Assembly (NCBI RefSeq): GCF_000565215.1
Contig: NZ_CP006934.1
Coordinates: 620,001 to 684,000 of the forward strand
Direction: 5' to 3'
Origin: Spiroplasma sabaudiense Ar-1343
GTDB taxonomy: Bacteria > Bacillota_I > Bacilli_A > Mycoplasmatales > Mycoplasmataceae
DNA length: 64,000 bases
Shown here: positions 34,675 to 46,569 of the stretch, in pieces
How the letters are laid out: each line of letters begins with the position of its first letter
How positions within the stretch are numbered: the first letter of the stretch is position 1
Notes under the pieces: model-generated
The model's input: only the letters and a program-made list of their open reading frames with translations
Database searches by the model: none
Told to the model about the DNA's origin: nothing
Made by a program: the position numbers and the translations under genes

Positions 34675-37600
34675 TTAAAAATCAAATTTCATTTGTTCAT
34701 CATTTTCTAAAGAACTTGTAATTTGCAATTCTTCAAACATTTTAATCTGATTTTTAGTAATTTGGGTGCGATCTCTAAGATCGTTAATTGAGGTAAACTG
34801 CTTTTCTGATCTTGCATTGACAATTGAATGAGCCACGGCTTCACCCAGAGAATCAATAACATTAAACGGAGGAACTATGACTTTTTCATGAGTTTCAGGA
34901 TCTACAACAATTTTAAAATTCAAGGCATCACTATCTTTAAAATTAATATTTTGGATTTTAATGCCTCGGGCAAACATTTCTAGTAATATCTCATAAACAG
35001 TTATTAAAGCTCGCTCCTTTGTTGATAAATTTTCATTTCGATTTGAACGAACTTCTAAATCCCGTAATTTTTCTTGTACTAAACTAGCTCCCCCAAGCGC
35101 AGCTTCTAAATCAAAAAAATCTGCTCGAGTTGAAAAATATGTTGCATAATATTCTTCGGGATAATAAATTTTGTATCAAGCAACTCGATAAGCCATTAAA
35201 ACATAGGCTGTTGCATGAGCTTTTGGGAACATATATTTAATTTTTAAACAAGAATCAATATATCATTGTGGTACATTATTATTTAGCATTTCTTGGACCC
35301 ATTCCTCTTTTGGAATTCCATTTCCTTTACGAACACTTTCCATAATAGCAAATGCCATTGAAGGATCTAGTCCCTTGTCCATCAAATAAACCATAATGTC
35401 GTCTCGACACCCGATTACCGAAGAAATTGTAGCTTCCCCGGCTTTAATTAATCCTTGAGCGTTATTAATTCAAACATCAGTTCCGTGACTTAACCCAGAT
35501 ATTTGGACTAAATCAGCAAAGGTTTTTGGTTGTGTTTCTCTTAACATCGAACGAACAAATTGCGTTCCAAATTCTGGAATTCCAATAGCCCCTGTTGTTT
35601 CTCCATTGATGTCTTCGGCTTTAATTTTTAAGCTCTCTAAGCCAGAAAATAATTTATAAACTTCAGGGTCGTTTGTAGGAATTTCTAGCGGGTCAAAACC
35701 AGTGAAATCTTTTAACATTTTTAGTGCTGTGGGGTCAACATGACCTAAAATATCCATTTTTAGTAAATTATCATGAATTGAATGAAAATCAAAGTGGGTT
35801 GTTAGTCAGCTTGAATTGGTATCATCAGCTGGATAATTTACCGGGGTGAAGTCTTCAATTTCAAACTCCGCTGGCAAAATTACAATCCCCCCGGGATGTT
35901 GTCCCGTTGTTCTTTTAACACCTGTAGCTAAATCTGCAAGGCGTTCAACCTCAACTCTTCGGGGATTATAATCAACACCATATATTTTTTCAAAATAAGC
36001 TTTTACATAACCATAGGCGGTTTTGTCAGCCACCGTTGAAATTGTTCCTGCTCGAAATACATTGTTTTCTCCAAACATTTCCTTTGTAAAGTTATGTGCT
36101 CGAGCTTGATAATCTCCTGAAAAGTTTAAATCGATATCTGGAACTTTATCACCATCAAATCCTAAAAAAGTCTCAAAAGGAATATCGTGACCATCACCAA
36201 TTAACAAAGCTTTACAATTTGGACAGTGTTGCTTGGGTAAATCATAGCCACACTTTATTTCTGGGGGTGTATTGAAATCTGAAAACTGACACTTTTCACA
36301 ACGATAATGAGCTTTAAGCGGGTTAACCTCTGTAATTAAACTGGTTGTAGCAACAAAACTAGAACCAACCGATCCTCGAGAACCAACTAAATAACCATCA
36401 GCTAAGCTTTGAGTTACTAGTTTGTGTGAAATTCAATAAACAACCGCAAACCCGTGTTTAATAATACTTGAAAGTTCCTTTTCCAATCGTTGAGCAACAA
36501 TTAAGGGAAGATTTTCACCATATAATTTTTTGGCATTCTGGTAGCACAGATCTGTTAGCATTTTATCAACATTTTCAATTTGAGGAGGATAACTTCCGGT
36601 TTTTAGCGGACTAACACTACCATCAATTTCGTTGGCAATTAAATTTGAATTTCTTACAACAATTTCATAAGCTAAGTTGTCATCATTTAAAAATTTAAAT
36701 TCATCTAACATTTCTTGAGTTGTGCGAAGATGCTGATCTGGGTAATCACTAATTCTTTGTTTGAAATCATAGAGTGGATGACTCGAGCCCCCAAGTCCTT
36801 TGGAGTTAATGAAAACTTCGCGAATTGATTTTAATTTTGGATCAACATAATGTGCATCACTTGTTGCTACAATAATTTTTTGACATTTTTTAGTTGCTGT
36901 TATAATGAGTTTGATGATTCGTTCAAGTTCTTCATTTGTTAAGTCACTTGTTTGAATTAAATTTTTATAAACGCTTAAAGGTTGAATTTCTACAAAATCG
37001 TAATTCAAAATTGCAGCTTCTAAATCAACAATTCGCCCTGTTCGAGCCAAGTCAAATATTTGGCCATTAACACAACCCGAGCCAATTAAGATATTATTTT
37101 TTTGACGGAATTCCAATAATTTACTTTGAAATATTTTTGGAGATCCAAAAAAATTAAAAGTATGTGATCACGAGATTAACTTGTAAAGATCTTTTAATCC
37201 ATCTTGATTTTTAGCCAATACGTTAGTATGATGGCCACGACTTCTAAGATAATTGGTATTATTTTTATTGTCTTCTGGATGAATTGAATTTCAATCTGAA
37301 TCAGTTGCAATTGTGAAAGTTTTTTTTGCTTCCATTAAAATTCGCTCATAAATTGCTCTTAGAATTTCAGCGTCATAATCACCTCGGTGAGCAATTTTTT
37401 CATCATATAAGACTCCAAAATTTTTAGCCACTGTTCCTAATCGGTGGTTTTTAATTTTTGGCAATACCACTCTGGCGATACTTAATGTATCAATCACGGT
37501 GTTATTAATTTCCCCAAAACCTAATTTACTAGATCATGACTTTAAAAAGTTAAGGTCGAAATTGGCATTGTGAGCTACCAAAATTGTGTCTTTAATAATT

Positions 37601-39135
37601 TCCATAATTTCTTTAAACGCTGTTTTAATATCGGGTTTGTCAGCTAACATATCATCTGTTATCCCTGTTAGCTCAGTTGTGAATCGACTCAATTGACGTT
37701 CGGGTTTTATTAAAATATCAATTTTTTTTGATTCTCCCGTAGCAGGATTATAAGTAACCGCTCCAAATTCAATTATCTCATCAAACTCAGGTGATAAGCC
37801 AGTTGTTTCCAAGTCAAAAAAAACAAATTTTGCTTGGTTAAGGTTTTGATTTTTTGGGTTTTTGACATATCACAAATCATCACTGAGCATTGTCATTTCA
37901 ACACCATAAATCATTTTCAATTTTTCTGCATCCTGACGATTTTTGTTAATTTTGGCTAATGCCATAGCCGCTTCTGGATAAGCTTGAACATTTAAGTGGT
38001 CAGTTAGAGCAATTGCCTTGTGGCCTCATTGAGCTGCATAATTAATAAAATCAGTTATCGAACTAACCCCATCCATGACAGACATTTTAGAGTGAACATG
38101 GAGTTCAACTCTTTTTTCATCAGCATGATCTTGGCGAATATTTTCACTTCTTTCCAATTTTTGAAAGTTATCAATATAAAATACGTTGTCCTTACTATAA
38201 TCATTTCAACGAAGTGATCCTTGAAGTGCGACTCAATCCCCGACTGTTATTAACTCTTCAGTTGCACCTTGGTCCCCATCTACTTCATCAAATGGTGTTG
38301 CTACATTGGCAACTCTTTGAAAGTAATTTGCCATCAACGAAGAAGAATCATCAGTTAATGCCAAGGTATATATATTGCGGCCACTTTTAGGAGAAAATTT
38401 AATTGCTTTTTTAATAATTCTTCCGTGAATAATTACGTTTTGTGCACTATCCTCAATTTCTTCAAGTCTATTATAAGTTGGTTCTTCAAAATTAATTGTT
38501 GATTTTTTAAAAAAAGATTTTTTGTCACCAAATGGTTTTTTAACTACGCTATTAAAAGATGTTGTCTGTCCAGTATCTTTTTTTTGAGCAACAATTTCGT
38601 TGACCTTTTTATAGGCATCATCAACTTGAGCAATTAAATCTACGGCATTAGGATTAATTTTAAAAATTATTTTCAAATTTTTAAATCCATAATCACAGAA
38701 TTTTTTAAGATAAAAATCTTTGTGTTTAGTTCATAGTTGCTTTTCGGTTTCATCAGCTGCGGTAATGATTAAAGTTTGTCCTTCAAGACAAAAACAATCT
38801 AAACTTAAAGTTTTAACAAATCCTGCTTTAAAATTTGCTTTATGGTTAATGATATACTGAAAATATTCTCAAACTAAGTCGCTACTATATTCTTGGTTTT
38901 CAACAAAGAACTTAATTTTAGTTGGAATTACAGAATTTTTTAAAAGTTGTGGTTCCCAATCAATTAAAAAATTTGTTGGCAAAAAATCAACAATTTTTAT
39001 TATTATATTAGCTCGGTTTTTTTTAATATCAAATTCGGGATTTTCAAGCAAGCAAGCCTTTGAAAATAACTGAGCTTGGGAATCATTTAAATAAATGTTA
39101 ATTCTTGAAAAAAATTCTTGTAATTTTTGATCCAT
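34675..39135 (-). CDS. polC: DNA polymerase III alpha subunit, PolC type
   Basis: 1486 residues through many TGA-Trp codons. The order is an N-terminal domain, OB fold, PHP domain, and an inserted DEDD 3'-5' exonuclease starting near residue 440 ([16 protein letters not shown]). Then come a zinc-binding cluster (CxxC pairs near 945-970) and the polymerase palm with PDIDLNF (Asp1000, Asp1002). The C-terminal part ends [11 protein letters not shown]. This is the replicative polymerase of Gram-positive bacteria and mollicutes. The ribosome site is AGGAGAC. It follows rseP by 16 nt. Confidence 0.97.
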
Positions 39136-39151
39136 TTTTGTCTCCTTCTAG

Positions 39152-40534
39152 TTATAGGAAATCCTTAAATATAACGAAAATAAAAATCATTAAAAATAAT
39201 AGAATCCCAATTACACTTATCAGAATTTTAAATTTATCACTTATTTCACGACGAATACATAATTCAATAAAGTTTTCTAATACTCGATAGCCATCTAATG
39301 GAGGAATTGGAATTAGGTTTAATACAAATAAATTAGCTGAAATAAATGCAATATATAGGAAAAAACTTGCTGGTCCAGCAGTAAAATTTAGCAATGATTG
39401 ATTAGCGGTTTGAAATGGTGATGCCACTCCTGAAAAGTCAAAGGTAAACATTTTACCAAAAGCTTTCATAATTTGTCATGATTGAACAAAAGTGTCCTGT
39501 CACCCAAATGCATAACCAGCTCCAGCAGATTTGAAATATCGATTTGGAGGTGCAATTCCAACTGAATCCCCTGGAGCAAAATGACTCTTTGAAAAGTTGC
39601 TATCAAGTTGAAGCTCCTTAAGCTTTGCAGGGTCATAACTTTCGCTTCAATCAGTTAGAACTAAATTATGTTCTTCATTAACTGCTTTTGGGGAACTAAT
39701 TTGTTGGACGGCCCCGTTATAACGGTCCACTTTTTTAAAAGCAAATCTAATGTAGGTTGTTGACTCATTATTAACATCTTTAAAGTTTAAGTTATTAACA
39801 AAGTTATAGACTGTCTTTTCGTAAGTTACCGCATGGTTGGATTTAAAGTCATTAATTAATAATTTTGAGGGAATATCTGAGGAAAGTTTTAAAAAATCAT
39901 CATTTTCAAAAGCTGCTCTATCAATATTATTAAATAAGATGACAGTTGATTCATCATTTTCAGGAGATACTGGTTGAGTCGCATCTGCATTATAATTTTG
40001 TTGAATAACTTGTCATCCTCAAATGACATACTGTTGGTTAACTTCTTCTACTTGAGGAGATGATTTTAACAAATTGTAGGCAATTTTGTTTTCATCATAG
40101 TTTGCCCCATAAAATTGCATGTCATTTTTTTTGACTCCAGTAGCAGCATAAATTGTTGTAATTAAAAATAGTGCCAAAAATAAATTGACAGCAATTCCTC
40201 CCAAAATTATAAAAAAACGTTTTCATCTGGCAATATAATCCATTTTTCTAGCATCAGGAATGTTTTTTTCCTCTTCTTCTCGTCCCACTGGTGGGTCAGC
40301 GCGATCAGAGGCAATCGAACAATATCCCCCGAAGGGAATTCAACGCATTGTAAATCAAGTTTCTTTACCCTTGATTGTAAAAATTTTTGGACCTAAACCT
40401 ACTGAAAATTCATAGACATAGGCTTTACAAATTTTGGCAATTAAAAAATGCCCTAATTCATGTAGGGTGATTACTATTTGTAAAACTATTAATCCTAACA
40501 CAAGTCCAAAAATGATTTCAAGTCATGCTGGCAT
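39152..40534 (-). CDS. rseP: RseP-family site-2 metalloprotease
   Basis: 460 residues. Integral membrane zinc protease: the first transmembrane helix holds HELGH near residue 25, and the C-terminal membrane part holds NLIPIPPLDGYRV with the third metal ligand Asp. Between them lie GGIAVNLFLALF and an extracellular loop of about 200 residues in place of a clear PDZ domain. The start ATG is at 40532-40534 with GGTGG upstream. In this cluster it sits between dxr and polC, as in Bacillus. It likely cleaves anti-sigma-like proteins or leftover signal peptides. Confidence 0.92.
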
Positions 40535-40550
40535 TGATAACCACCGCTTT

Positions 40551-41684
40551 CTAATGTCTAGTTAATTGCCTTGTTTTTTTACGAATTTCTAAATCAAAAT
40601 TATAAATACAATCATAATCTATTATTTCATAATCTTCAGCTTCATTAAAGATTATACCAACAATTTTGGTTATTTCCCTAAAAGATATTACTCCCTTTAA
40701 AAAAGCTTCAACCGCAACTTCGTTTGCCGCATTCAGGGCAATTGCTTTTGAATTAAAACTATCTAAGCACTGAAATGCTCAACGAATTGGAACAAATCGG
40801 TCAGCATCAATTGTTTGCAAGTTGAGCTGTACTAATTTAGTAAAGTCAATGGGTTGAAGTAGATTGTTAGTTAAGATTTTTGGATAATAAAGCCCAAAAT
40901 TAATAACTTGTCTCATATCGGGAATGCTTAGCTGAGCTTTAATAGAAAAATCATGAAATTCCACCATTGAATGAATAATTGACTGCGGATGTAATAGCAC
41001 TTGAATTGCTTTAGTTTTAAACAAGTGGTGAGCTTCAATAATTTCAAAAGCTTTATTCATCATCGTTGCTGAATCAACAGTAATTTTCTCACCCATATTT
41101 CAACTTGGGTGGTTTAAGACACGTTCCTTTGTTACAAATTCTGTTTCTTCTAAAGAGAGATCTCTTAAACTTCCTCCTGAAGCAGTTAAGTATAAATTTC
41201 TAAAAGCATTATTACTATCCAAACACTGAAAAATTGCAGCATGCTCAGAATCAATTGGAATAATTTGAGACTGCGGATTTTCTTGTAATAATTTGGCAAC
41301 TAAATTTCCTCCACATACAAGGGATTCTTTATTTGCTAGTAAAATAGTTTGCAAATGACAAACAGCTGCAATTGTTGCTTGTAATCCAAAAAAGCCCGAT
41401 AATGCATTAATAACAATATTATTTGGGCTCATAAAATCAAGTAATTTGACAATGTCATTTTCATAATAAAATTTAATATTGAAAAAGCGCTTTTCCAACA
41501 ATTGATTTTTTTGGCTCAAATAAACTACTTGAATCGACGGAAATGCATCTAAAATCTTTGTTAACTGCTCAACGTTTTTGCCTGCACTAACACCAACTAA
41601 CTGAAAATCAGAATTATTACTTAATAGTTCCAAAGCTTGTTGACCAATATTTCCTGTTGCCCCGAATAAAATTACTTTTTTCAT
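40551..41684 (-). CDS. dxr: 1-deoxy-D-xylulose 5-phosphate reductoisomerase
   Basis: 377 residues. Second step of the non-mevalonate (MEP) isoprenoid pathway. It has the NADPH-binding GATGNIGQQALEL, the catalytic LANKESLV, the IPIDSEHAAIFQCL metal site, TASGGSLRD, HPSWNMG with Trp by TGA, and MNKAFEIIEAHHLF. Only some mollicutes keep this pathway. It starts 3 nt after the cdsA stop and feeds uppS in the same cluster. Confidence 0.95.
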
Positions 41685-41687
41685 AAA

Positions 41688-42782
41688 TTAACGAATAAAA
41701 ATAGTAATAAAGAATACAACAAAAAAGGCAAAGGTGAAGGAATCAAGACGGTCCAAAACTCCCCCATGACCTGGAACTATTCTAGAGTAATCTTTTATAC
41801 CAATCGAACGTTTAATTCAAGAAAATAATAAATCACCAATTTGGCCAATAATTGAAAAAGCGGCTGAAATTAGAATGTATCATAAAACAACAATTCAGGT
41901 TGCATTATTTTGACTCATTGTTGCTGTAAAAGGAGCATAATCCCTTGTAGCATTAAAGGCAAAAAATAAAACCGCATAAAGCGCCCCAGTTGAGAATCCA
42001 GCCACAAAGCCAATTGAAGCTCCTTCTCAAGTTTTTTTGGGACTAATTTGAGGAGCAAGTTTTGTTTTACCAAACTTCATTCCTCCAAGATAAGCAAATG
42101 TGTCAGTTAAAATTATAATCATTCAAATTCAAATTACAGTATTAAAACTATAAAATGCTTTATATCCCTCTCCTGTATCTGTCACTGATAGACACAAAAT
42201 TGTGAAGCCTTTATAGGCAAATACTATTACAATCATCATTATAAAAGCCAGCAGAGATCTTGTAATTGTTAAATGCGGTTTGGTTACTGCATAAACAATA
42301 AAGACAATTAAACTACAAGCTGCTAAAACTCAAAATATTCACGGTTTCAATCAAGTCGAATAAAATCCTTCAATGAAAATTAGATTTGACTGTGTTGCTG
42401 CTGGTAAAAAATCAGATGAACGAATTGGAGCCGCAAACAATAATAATGCCAACAAGATAATTATTGTTTGTATCCATCAATGTTTCAGACCTAAAGCGCG
42501 ATTCATTTCTCATATACTAATACTAATTAAAAATACACTTCCTAAAAGTGAAATAATTACAAAATATGTTGAATCAAATGCCTTTGAATTAATAAACGAG
42601 GTATAAATTGCCCCTGAAACTACATAAATCAATAGCAAAGTTAACAAAACGACTGTTGAGCATGCGCGAACCTTTAGATTTGAAAGTTCCTTCTTGCTGG
42701 CAAAGCCTTCGCCTTTTGCTGCTTTTTTATTTTCTTCTGGAGTTACAACCTGAGCAGAGTCTGGTTTATTCAGCTTGGTCAT
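41688..42782 (-). CDS. cdsA: Phosphatidate cytidylyltransferase CdsA
   Basis: 364 residues. Makes CDP-diacylglycerol for phospholipids. A polar N terminus of about 45 residues is followed by about eight membrane helices. The signature near the C terminus is complete: SPKKTWEGASIGF, then [28 protein letters not shown]. Start ATG with GGAGGTATCTC. It overlaps the end of uppS by 17 bp. Confidence 0.95.
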
Positions 42783-43488
42783 TTGAGATACCTCCAAATC
42801 TTCTATTAACACTATTATAATATGTTATTGCGGTTTTTAAATCTTTTTGCGAAAAATCAGGTCACATTTTTTTGCTAAAATAAATTTCAGCATAGCAACA
42901 CTGTAATAACAAAAAATTACTAATTCTTGTTTGGCCGCCTGTGCGAATTAATAAATCCACATCTGGTAGGTTGTGGGTGTATAAATTTTCTCTAATTAGT
43001 TCTTCGGTGACATCTAAGTTGGTAACCTTATTTATTTTAATATAATTTGTGATTTTTTTAACAGCATTTGTAATTTCTTCTCATGCCCCATAATCAAAAG
43101 CAATCGATAAAACTAAACCTGTATTATTTGCAGTTTTACTAATCGCTTGATCTAAAGCTTCTTTTGTTTGAGTTGGTACTTTTGCCTTGCGTCCAATTCA
43201 ATTGATTTTAATATTGTTTTCTTGAAAAAAATCCAGACGGTTTTGTGAAAAAATTTTATCTGGAACTTGCATAAGGAAATCAACTTCTTCTTCTGGGCGA
43301 TTTCAATTTTCTGTTGAAAAGGCAAAAACGGTCAAATATTTGATCCCAAGTTGACTTGCCCCTAAAGCAATATCTTCAATTTTTTCCATTCCCTTTTGGT
43401 GACCAAATGAACGGTTTTTTCCCAATTGCTTTGCTCAGCGCCCATTACCATCAAGAATTATTGCTAAATGCTTTAATGGTTTTTTCAT
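42766..43488 (-). CDS. uppS: Isoprenyl (undecaprenyl) diphosphate synthase
   Basis: 240 residues, interrupted by several TGA-Trp codons and so easily missed. Motifs are AIILDGNGRWAK with the catalytic Asp, the GHQKGM substrate motif, TVFAFSTENWNRP, and DLLIRTGGQTRISNFLL. It condenses isopentenyl diphosphate into long-chain cis-prenyl diphosphate. Without a cell wall the product is probably used for glycosyl or lipid carriers; that is inference. AGAGGG precedes the ATG. Confidence 0.95.
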
Positions 43489-43515
43489 AATACCCTCTTC
43501 TATTGGTCTTAAATG

Positions 43516-44589
43516 TTATTTAACAAAAATTAGTTCTCTCTTTGCTGATGTTAAAACTTTTGAACCCTCACTTGTAACTAGAATATCATCTTCAATTCTA
43601 ACTCCTCCAAGTCCTGGAATATAAATCCCTGGCTCGACTGTTATCACATGACCTGGTTCTAAAATTTTATTACCTGCAACTGATTGATAAGGTTCTTCGT
43701 GAATTTCAATCCCTAAACCATGTCCAGTCCCGTGAGTAAATCATTGTCCATAACCTTTTTGATCAATATAATTAAAACATACTTCGTGAATTTTTTTGGC
43801 TTCAACTCCAGCTTTTACTGCATCGATTCCAGCTTGTTGGGCGTCATAAACTATTTGAAAAATTTCCTTCAATTTTAAATCGATTTTTTCCCCCATCGCA
43901 AATGTTCGAGTTTGATCTGAAGCATAACCATTGTAAAAACAACCCATATCTAAGGTAACTAAATCTCCACTGGCAATTTTTTTGTCTGATGGAACTGCGT
44001 GGGGCATAGCACCGTTTATCCCTGAAGCAACAATAGTGTCAAAACTTAATTTATCAGCATTGAATTTTAGAAAAGAATCTGAGACAAATCTTGCTAATTC
44101 CTTTTCGGTCATTCCTGGTTTAACGTTTGCAATGACATCATCAAACACTTTTTTAGTGATGTCACATGCAGTCTGAATTTGTTCAATTTCTCAGTCATCT
44201 TTTTTAATACGAATATTTTCAGTATTAATTCCTAAAAGCTCTGCGGTTAAATTAGTTTGTCAAAGTTTGGCATCTTTAACAAAAACCCAATCACTTTCAT
44301 AGCCAAGTTTTGTAATATTGTGAGCAACTAATTTTTCTTGTAGCAATTTATAGACTGCTCCAAATCCAATAATTTCATCAATATTTTGTAAATCTTTTAG
44401 GTTTTGAGCCGCTGTTAAATAACGCCCATCAACAAATAAATAAGTTTTAGTTTTTGTCACTAAAATATAACCCAATGATGAGTTAAAACGACTAAACCAA
44501 TAGCGGTTTTGTGGGGAATGCAAAAGCATTGCGTCAACTCCGCTTTGGCCCATTAATTCATTAATAATTGTCTTTTTATCAATTTTCAT
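43516..44589 (-). CDS. pepP: Xaa-Pro aminopeptidase-like M24 peptidase
   Basis: 357 residues. N-terminal creatinase-like domain, then the pita-bread fold with all five metal ligands: LDMGC (Asp), SDQTRTF (Asp), THGTGHGLG (His), VEPGIY (Glu) and VRIEDDIL (Glu). It cleaves N-terminal residues before proline in peptides in the cytoplasm. AAAGGAAG precedes the ATG. Spacing of 26 nt to uppS leaves cotranscription possible. Confidence 0.93.
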
Positions 44590-44623
44590 TTTTTTCTTCC
44601 TTTTCTGTTATTAAAATTTTACA

Positions 44624-44652
44624 ATAAAAAAATAGGAAAACCCTATTTTTTT
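44624..44652 (-). terminator. Terminator overlapping the rpmG stop
   Basis: AAAAATAGG/CCTATTTTT hairpin with flanking A and T runs. The rpmG TAG lies in the upstream arm. Transcription of pepP would then require read-through or a promoter in the remaining 35 nt. Confidence 0.75.
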
Positions 44653-44786
44653 TGCTTATGAACTTGATGGCTATTGCATTTAAAACAATGCTTTTTAACT
44701 TCAATTTTTTCTTTCTTTTTGTCATTTTTTGCAATATAGTTTTCTTCTTTACAAATCGAACAACGTAGAATAACTCCTTCGCGCAT
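44643..44786 (-). CDS. rpmG: 50S ribosomal protein L33
   Basis: 47 residues, too short for many gene callers. The zinc-ribbon form of L33, with cysteine pairs C9-x2-C12 and C34-x2-C37, and the typical basic end HKQKK. A very strong AAAAGGAGGGG site precedes the ATG. Confidence 0.92.
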   Translation of the reverse strand: MREGVILRCSICKEENYIAKNDKKKEKIEVKKHCFKCNSHQVHKQKK

Positions 44787-44943
44787 TTATAACCCCTCCT
44801 TTTAAGAATTTATAATTTCCCTAATTAAATTTCTAGGCAAATAAATAATATCATATTTTTTATTATTTTTTAAAAAAAATGCTTTTTTAATTATATTTTC
44901 CTTTTTTTTTGATAAAATAATAAAAATGAAAGCGAGTGTTATT

Positions 44944-45747
44944 ATGAAAAAATTACTAGCGGTTTTAGCCGCTTCAAGTTTAGTAGCAGCTAGCAGTAGC
45001 GCGGTTGTCGCGTGTACTAATGAACTTTCTAACTATAATACTTTTAAAGATTGAATCCAAAGAAGAGAGACCTTTATTTTATATGTTGGAGCCGAGGATT
45101 GTCCGGTTTGTCAATCATTTGTAAAAGCAACGACTGGAAAAGTTGATGGTGATATTGAAACATTTAGCAATAATGTCAATAACGGGAATAACCAAGATTT
45201 TAACGATTTAACAAATAACTATAACAATTCTTTAAAAGAAGGTGACGAAGATATATACGAAAATGGTTTTGGAACTAAAGTAAATCAAGTTAAATTCCAC
45301 CACTTTGTTGAGGAAAAAAAGGACAAAATTAATTCAAAAAAATGATGAATTAAAATTAAAGAATGAATTTTAGAACAATACAAAATTCAGTATAAAATTC
45401 ATAATATTCCCGAGGGAGATCCTAACTTCATTACAAAAGATTGAACAATTGATACTTTAAAAATTACAAGCATTCCTGTCTTTATTGTTATCAGAGATGG
45501 TAAATTTGTTAACCTAGTTCAAGGTTTTGATGATACAACTGGAGGAGTCGGAGAAGCGACTGCCTTACAAAACCTAATGCTTAAATTTGATGAAATTTTA
45601 AGAGATCAAAGCTCATTCTACCAACCAGTCGGTGGTGGTGATGAAGGTACTGAAGGTGAAACCGGAGATGGTGGTATTGATCAATCTGGGGAAAATCAAC
45701 AAATTGATTATAATAGCCGTAAGTTTAATTACAACTTCAATAAATAA
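44944..45747 (+). CDS. Thioredoxin-like surface lipoprotein
   Basis: 267 residues with many TGA-Trp codons. Lipoprotein signal peptide with lipobox Cys24 (AVVAC). A thioredoxin-like pattern follows: FILYVGAEDCPVC with CxxC at Cys53/Cys56, and about 120 residues later the cis-Pro segment TSIPVFIVIRDGKFV. An insert rich in Asn, Asp and Lys separates them, and a Gly/Glu/Asp-rich tail follows. It probably acts as an extracellular, membrane-anchored disulfide oxidoreductase; inference from motifs. An in-frame ATG 15 nt upstream exists but spoils the signal peptide. Confidence 0.82.
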
Positions 45748-45777
45748 AAAAACTAGATAATAATCTAGTTTTTTTAT
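45746..45777. terminator. Terminator after the thioredoxin-like lipoprotein
   Basis: AAAAAACTAGAT/ATCTAGTTTTTT inverted repeat, suitable for both the plus-strand gene and the minus-strand tRNA cluster. Confidence 0.88.
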
Positions 45778-45866
45778 TTGCATTTTTAAAAAATTTAAAA
45801 CCATACATTTAAAATAACGCATAAAAAAACCACATGTAAACATATGGTGCAAGTTTATTTCTAAAA

Positions 45867-45955
45867 TGGTCCCCAGGGCCGGACTTGAACCGGCACGGGC
45901 GACAAAGCCCGCTGGATTTTAAGTCCAGTGCGTCTACCGATTCCGCCACCTGGGG
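45867..45955 (-). tRNA. tRNA-Leu (anticodon TAA)
   Basis: Class II tRNA with a long variable arm. Acceptor CCCCAGG/CCTGGGG, anticodon loop CTTAAAA between CTGGA and TCCAG, encoded CCA. Last gene of the five-tRNA cluster. Confidence 0.97.
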
Positions 45956-45982
45956 ATAAAAATCCAAAAAAATATAATAAAA

Positions 45983-46058
<76 letters not shown>

Positions 46059-46062
46059 AAAA

Positions 46063-46137
46063 TGGCTGGGCTAGCAGGATTCGAACCGGCGCATGAAGGA
46101 GTCAAAGTCCTTTGCCTTACCGCTTGGCTATAGCCCA
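46063..46137 (-). tRNA. tRNA-Gln (anticodon TTG)
   Basis: Acceptor TGGGCTA/TAGCCCA, anticodon loop CTTTGAC in stem AGGA/TCCT, encoded CCA. The U1-A72 pair is typical of bacterial tRNA-Gln. Confidence 0.97.
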
Positions 46138-46144
46138 ATAAAAA

Positions 46145-46228
46145 TGGTGGAGGGAGGCGGATTCGAACCGCCGAACCTTTCGGAACTGGGTTACAGCCAG
46201 CCGCGTTTAGCCACTTCGCTATCCCTCC
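46145..46228 (-). tRNA. tRNA-Tyr (anticodon GTA)
   Basis: Class II tRNA. Acceptor GGAGGGA/TCCCTCC, anticodon loop CTGTAAC in stem CTGG/CCAG, long variable arm with TTCCGAAAGG, encoded CCA. Confidence 0.97.
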
Positions 46229-46233
46229 ATAAA

Positions 46234-46309
46234 TGGTGCTGACTAAAGGATTTGAACCCTCGACCTATTGATTACTAGTCAATTGCTCTACCAACTGAGC
46301 TAAGTCAGC
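46234..46309 (-). tRNA. tRNA-Thr (anticodon AGT)
   Basis: Acceptor GCTGACT/AGTCAGC, anticodon loop CTAGTAA in stem ATTGA/TCAAT, encoded CCA. First gene of the cluster. An A34 anticodon for Thr is also known in Mycoplasma capricolum. Confidence 0.96.
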
Positions 46310-46337
46310 ATGTTTCTAAAAATTTAGAACCTAAAAC

Positions 46338-46367
46338 ATTATACAAAAAAAATATAAGACTTGTCAA
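46338..46367 (-). promoter_or_regulatory. tRNA cluster promoter
   Basis: Perfect TTGACA (46362-46367) and perfect TATAAT (46338-46343) on the minus strand with an 18-nt spacer, about 29 nt before tRNA-Thr. Confidence 0.92.
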
Positions 46368-46386
46368 GGCAAAAGCGAATAATTTC

Positions 46387-46413
46387 ATAAAAAAAGTACT
46401 CGGGCGGAGCACT
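46387..46413 (-). terminator. Terminator between deoA and the tRNA cluster
   Basis: AGTGCTC/GAGTACT stem (one G-T pair) with loop CGCCC, followed by TTTTTTTAT on the minus strand. It insulates the tRNA promoter from transcription through deoA. The 155 nt between it and the deoA stop hold no convincing gene. Confidence 0.85.
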
Positions 46414-46569
46414 GTTCTTGTCAATTCAAGCAATAAATTTAAACAAATTAAATTTGATAGGGCTAAACAAATTATTATAAAATTTTCTTGAAAAGACAAA
46501 ATTATTATACCCTTTTTGAAAAAATAATCAATAAAAAGATAAAGCCTTTATTTGCTAATCGATTTTTTT

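Noticed and set aside
46305-46499. Small hydrophobic minus-strand ORF upstream of the tRNA cluster
   Set aside because: It covers the tRNA promoter, a terminator and the tRNA-Thr 5' end, has a TTG start and no ribosome site.
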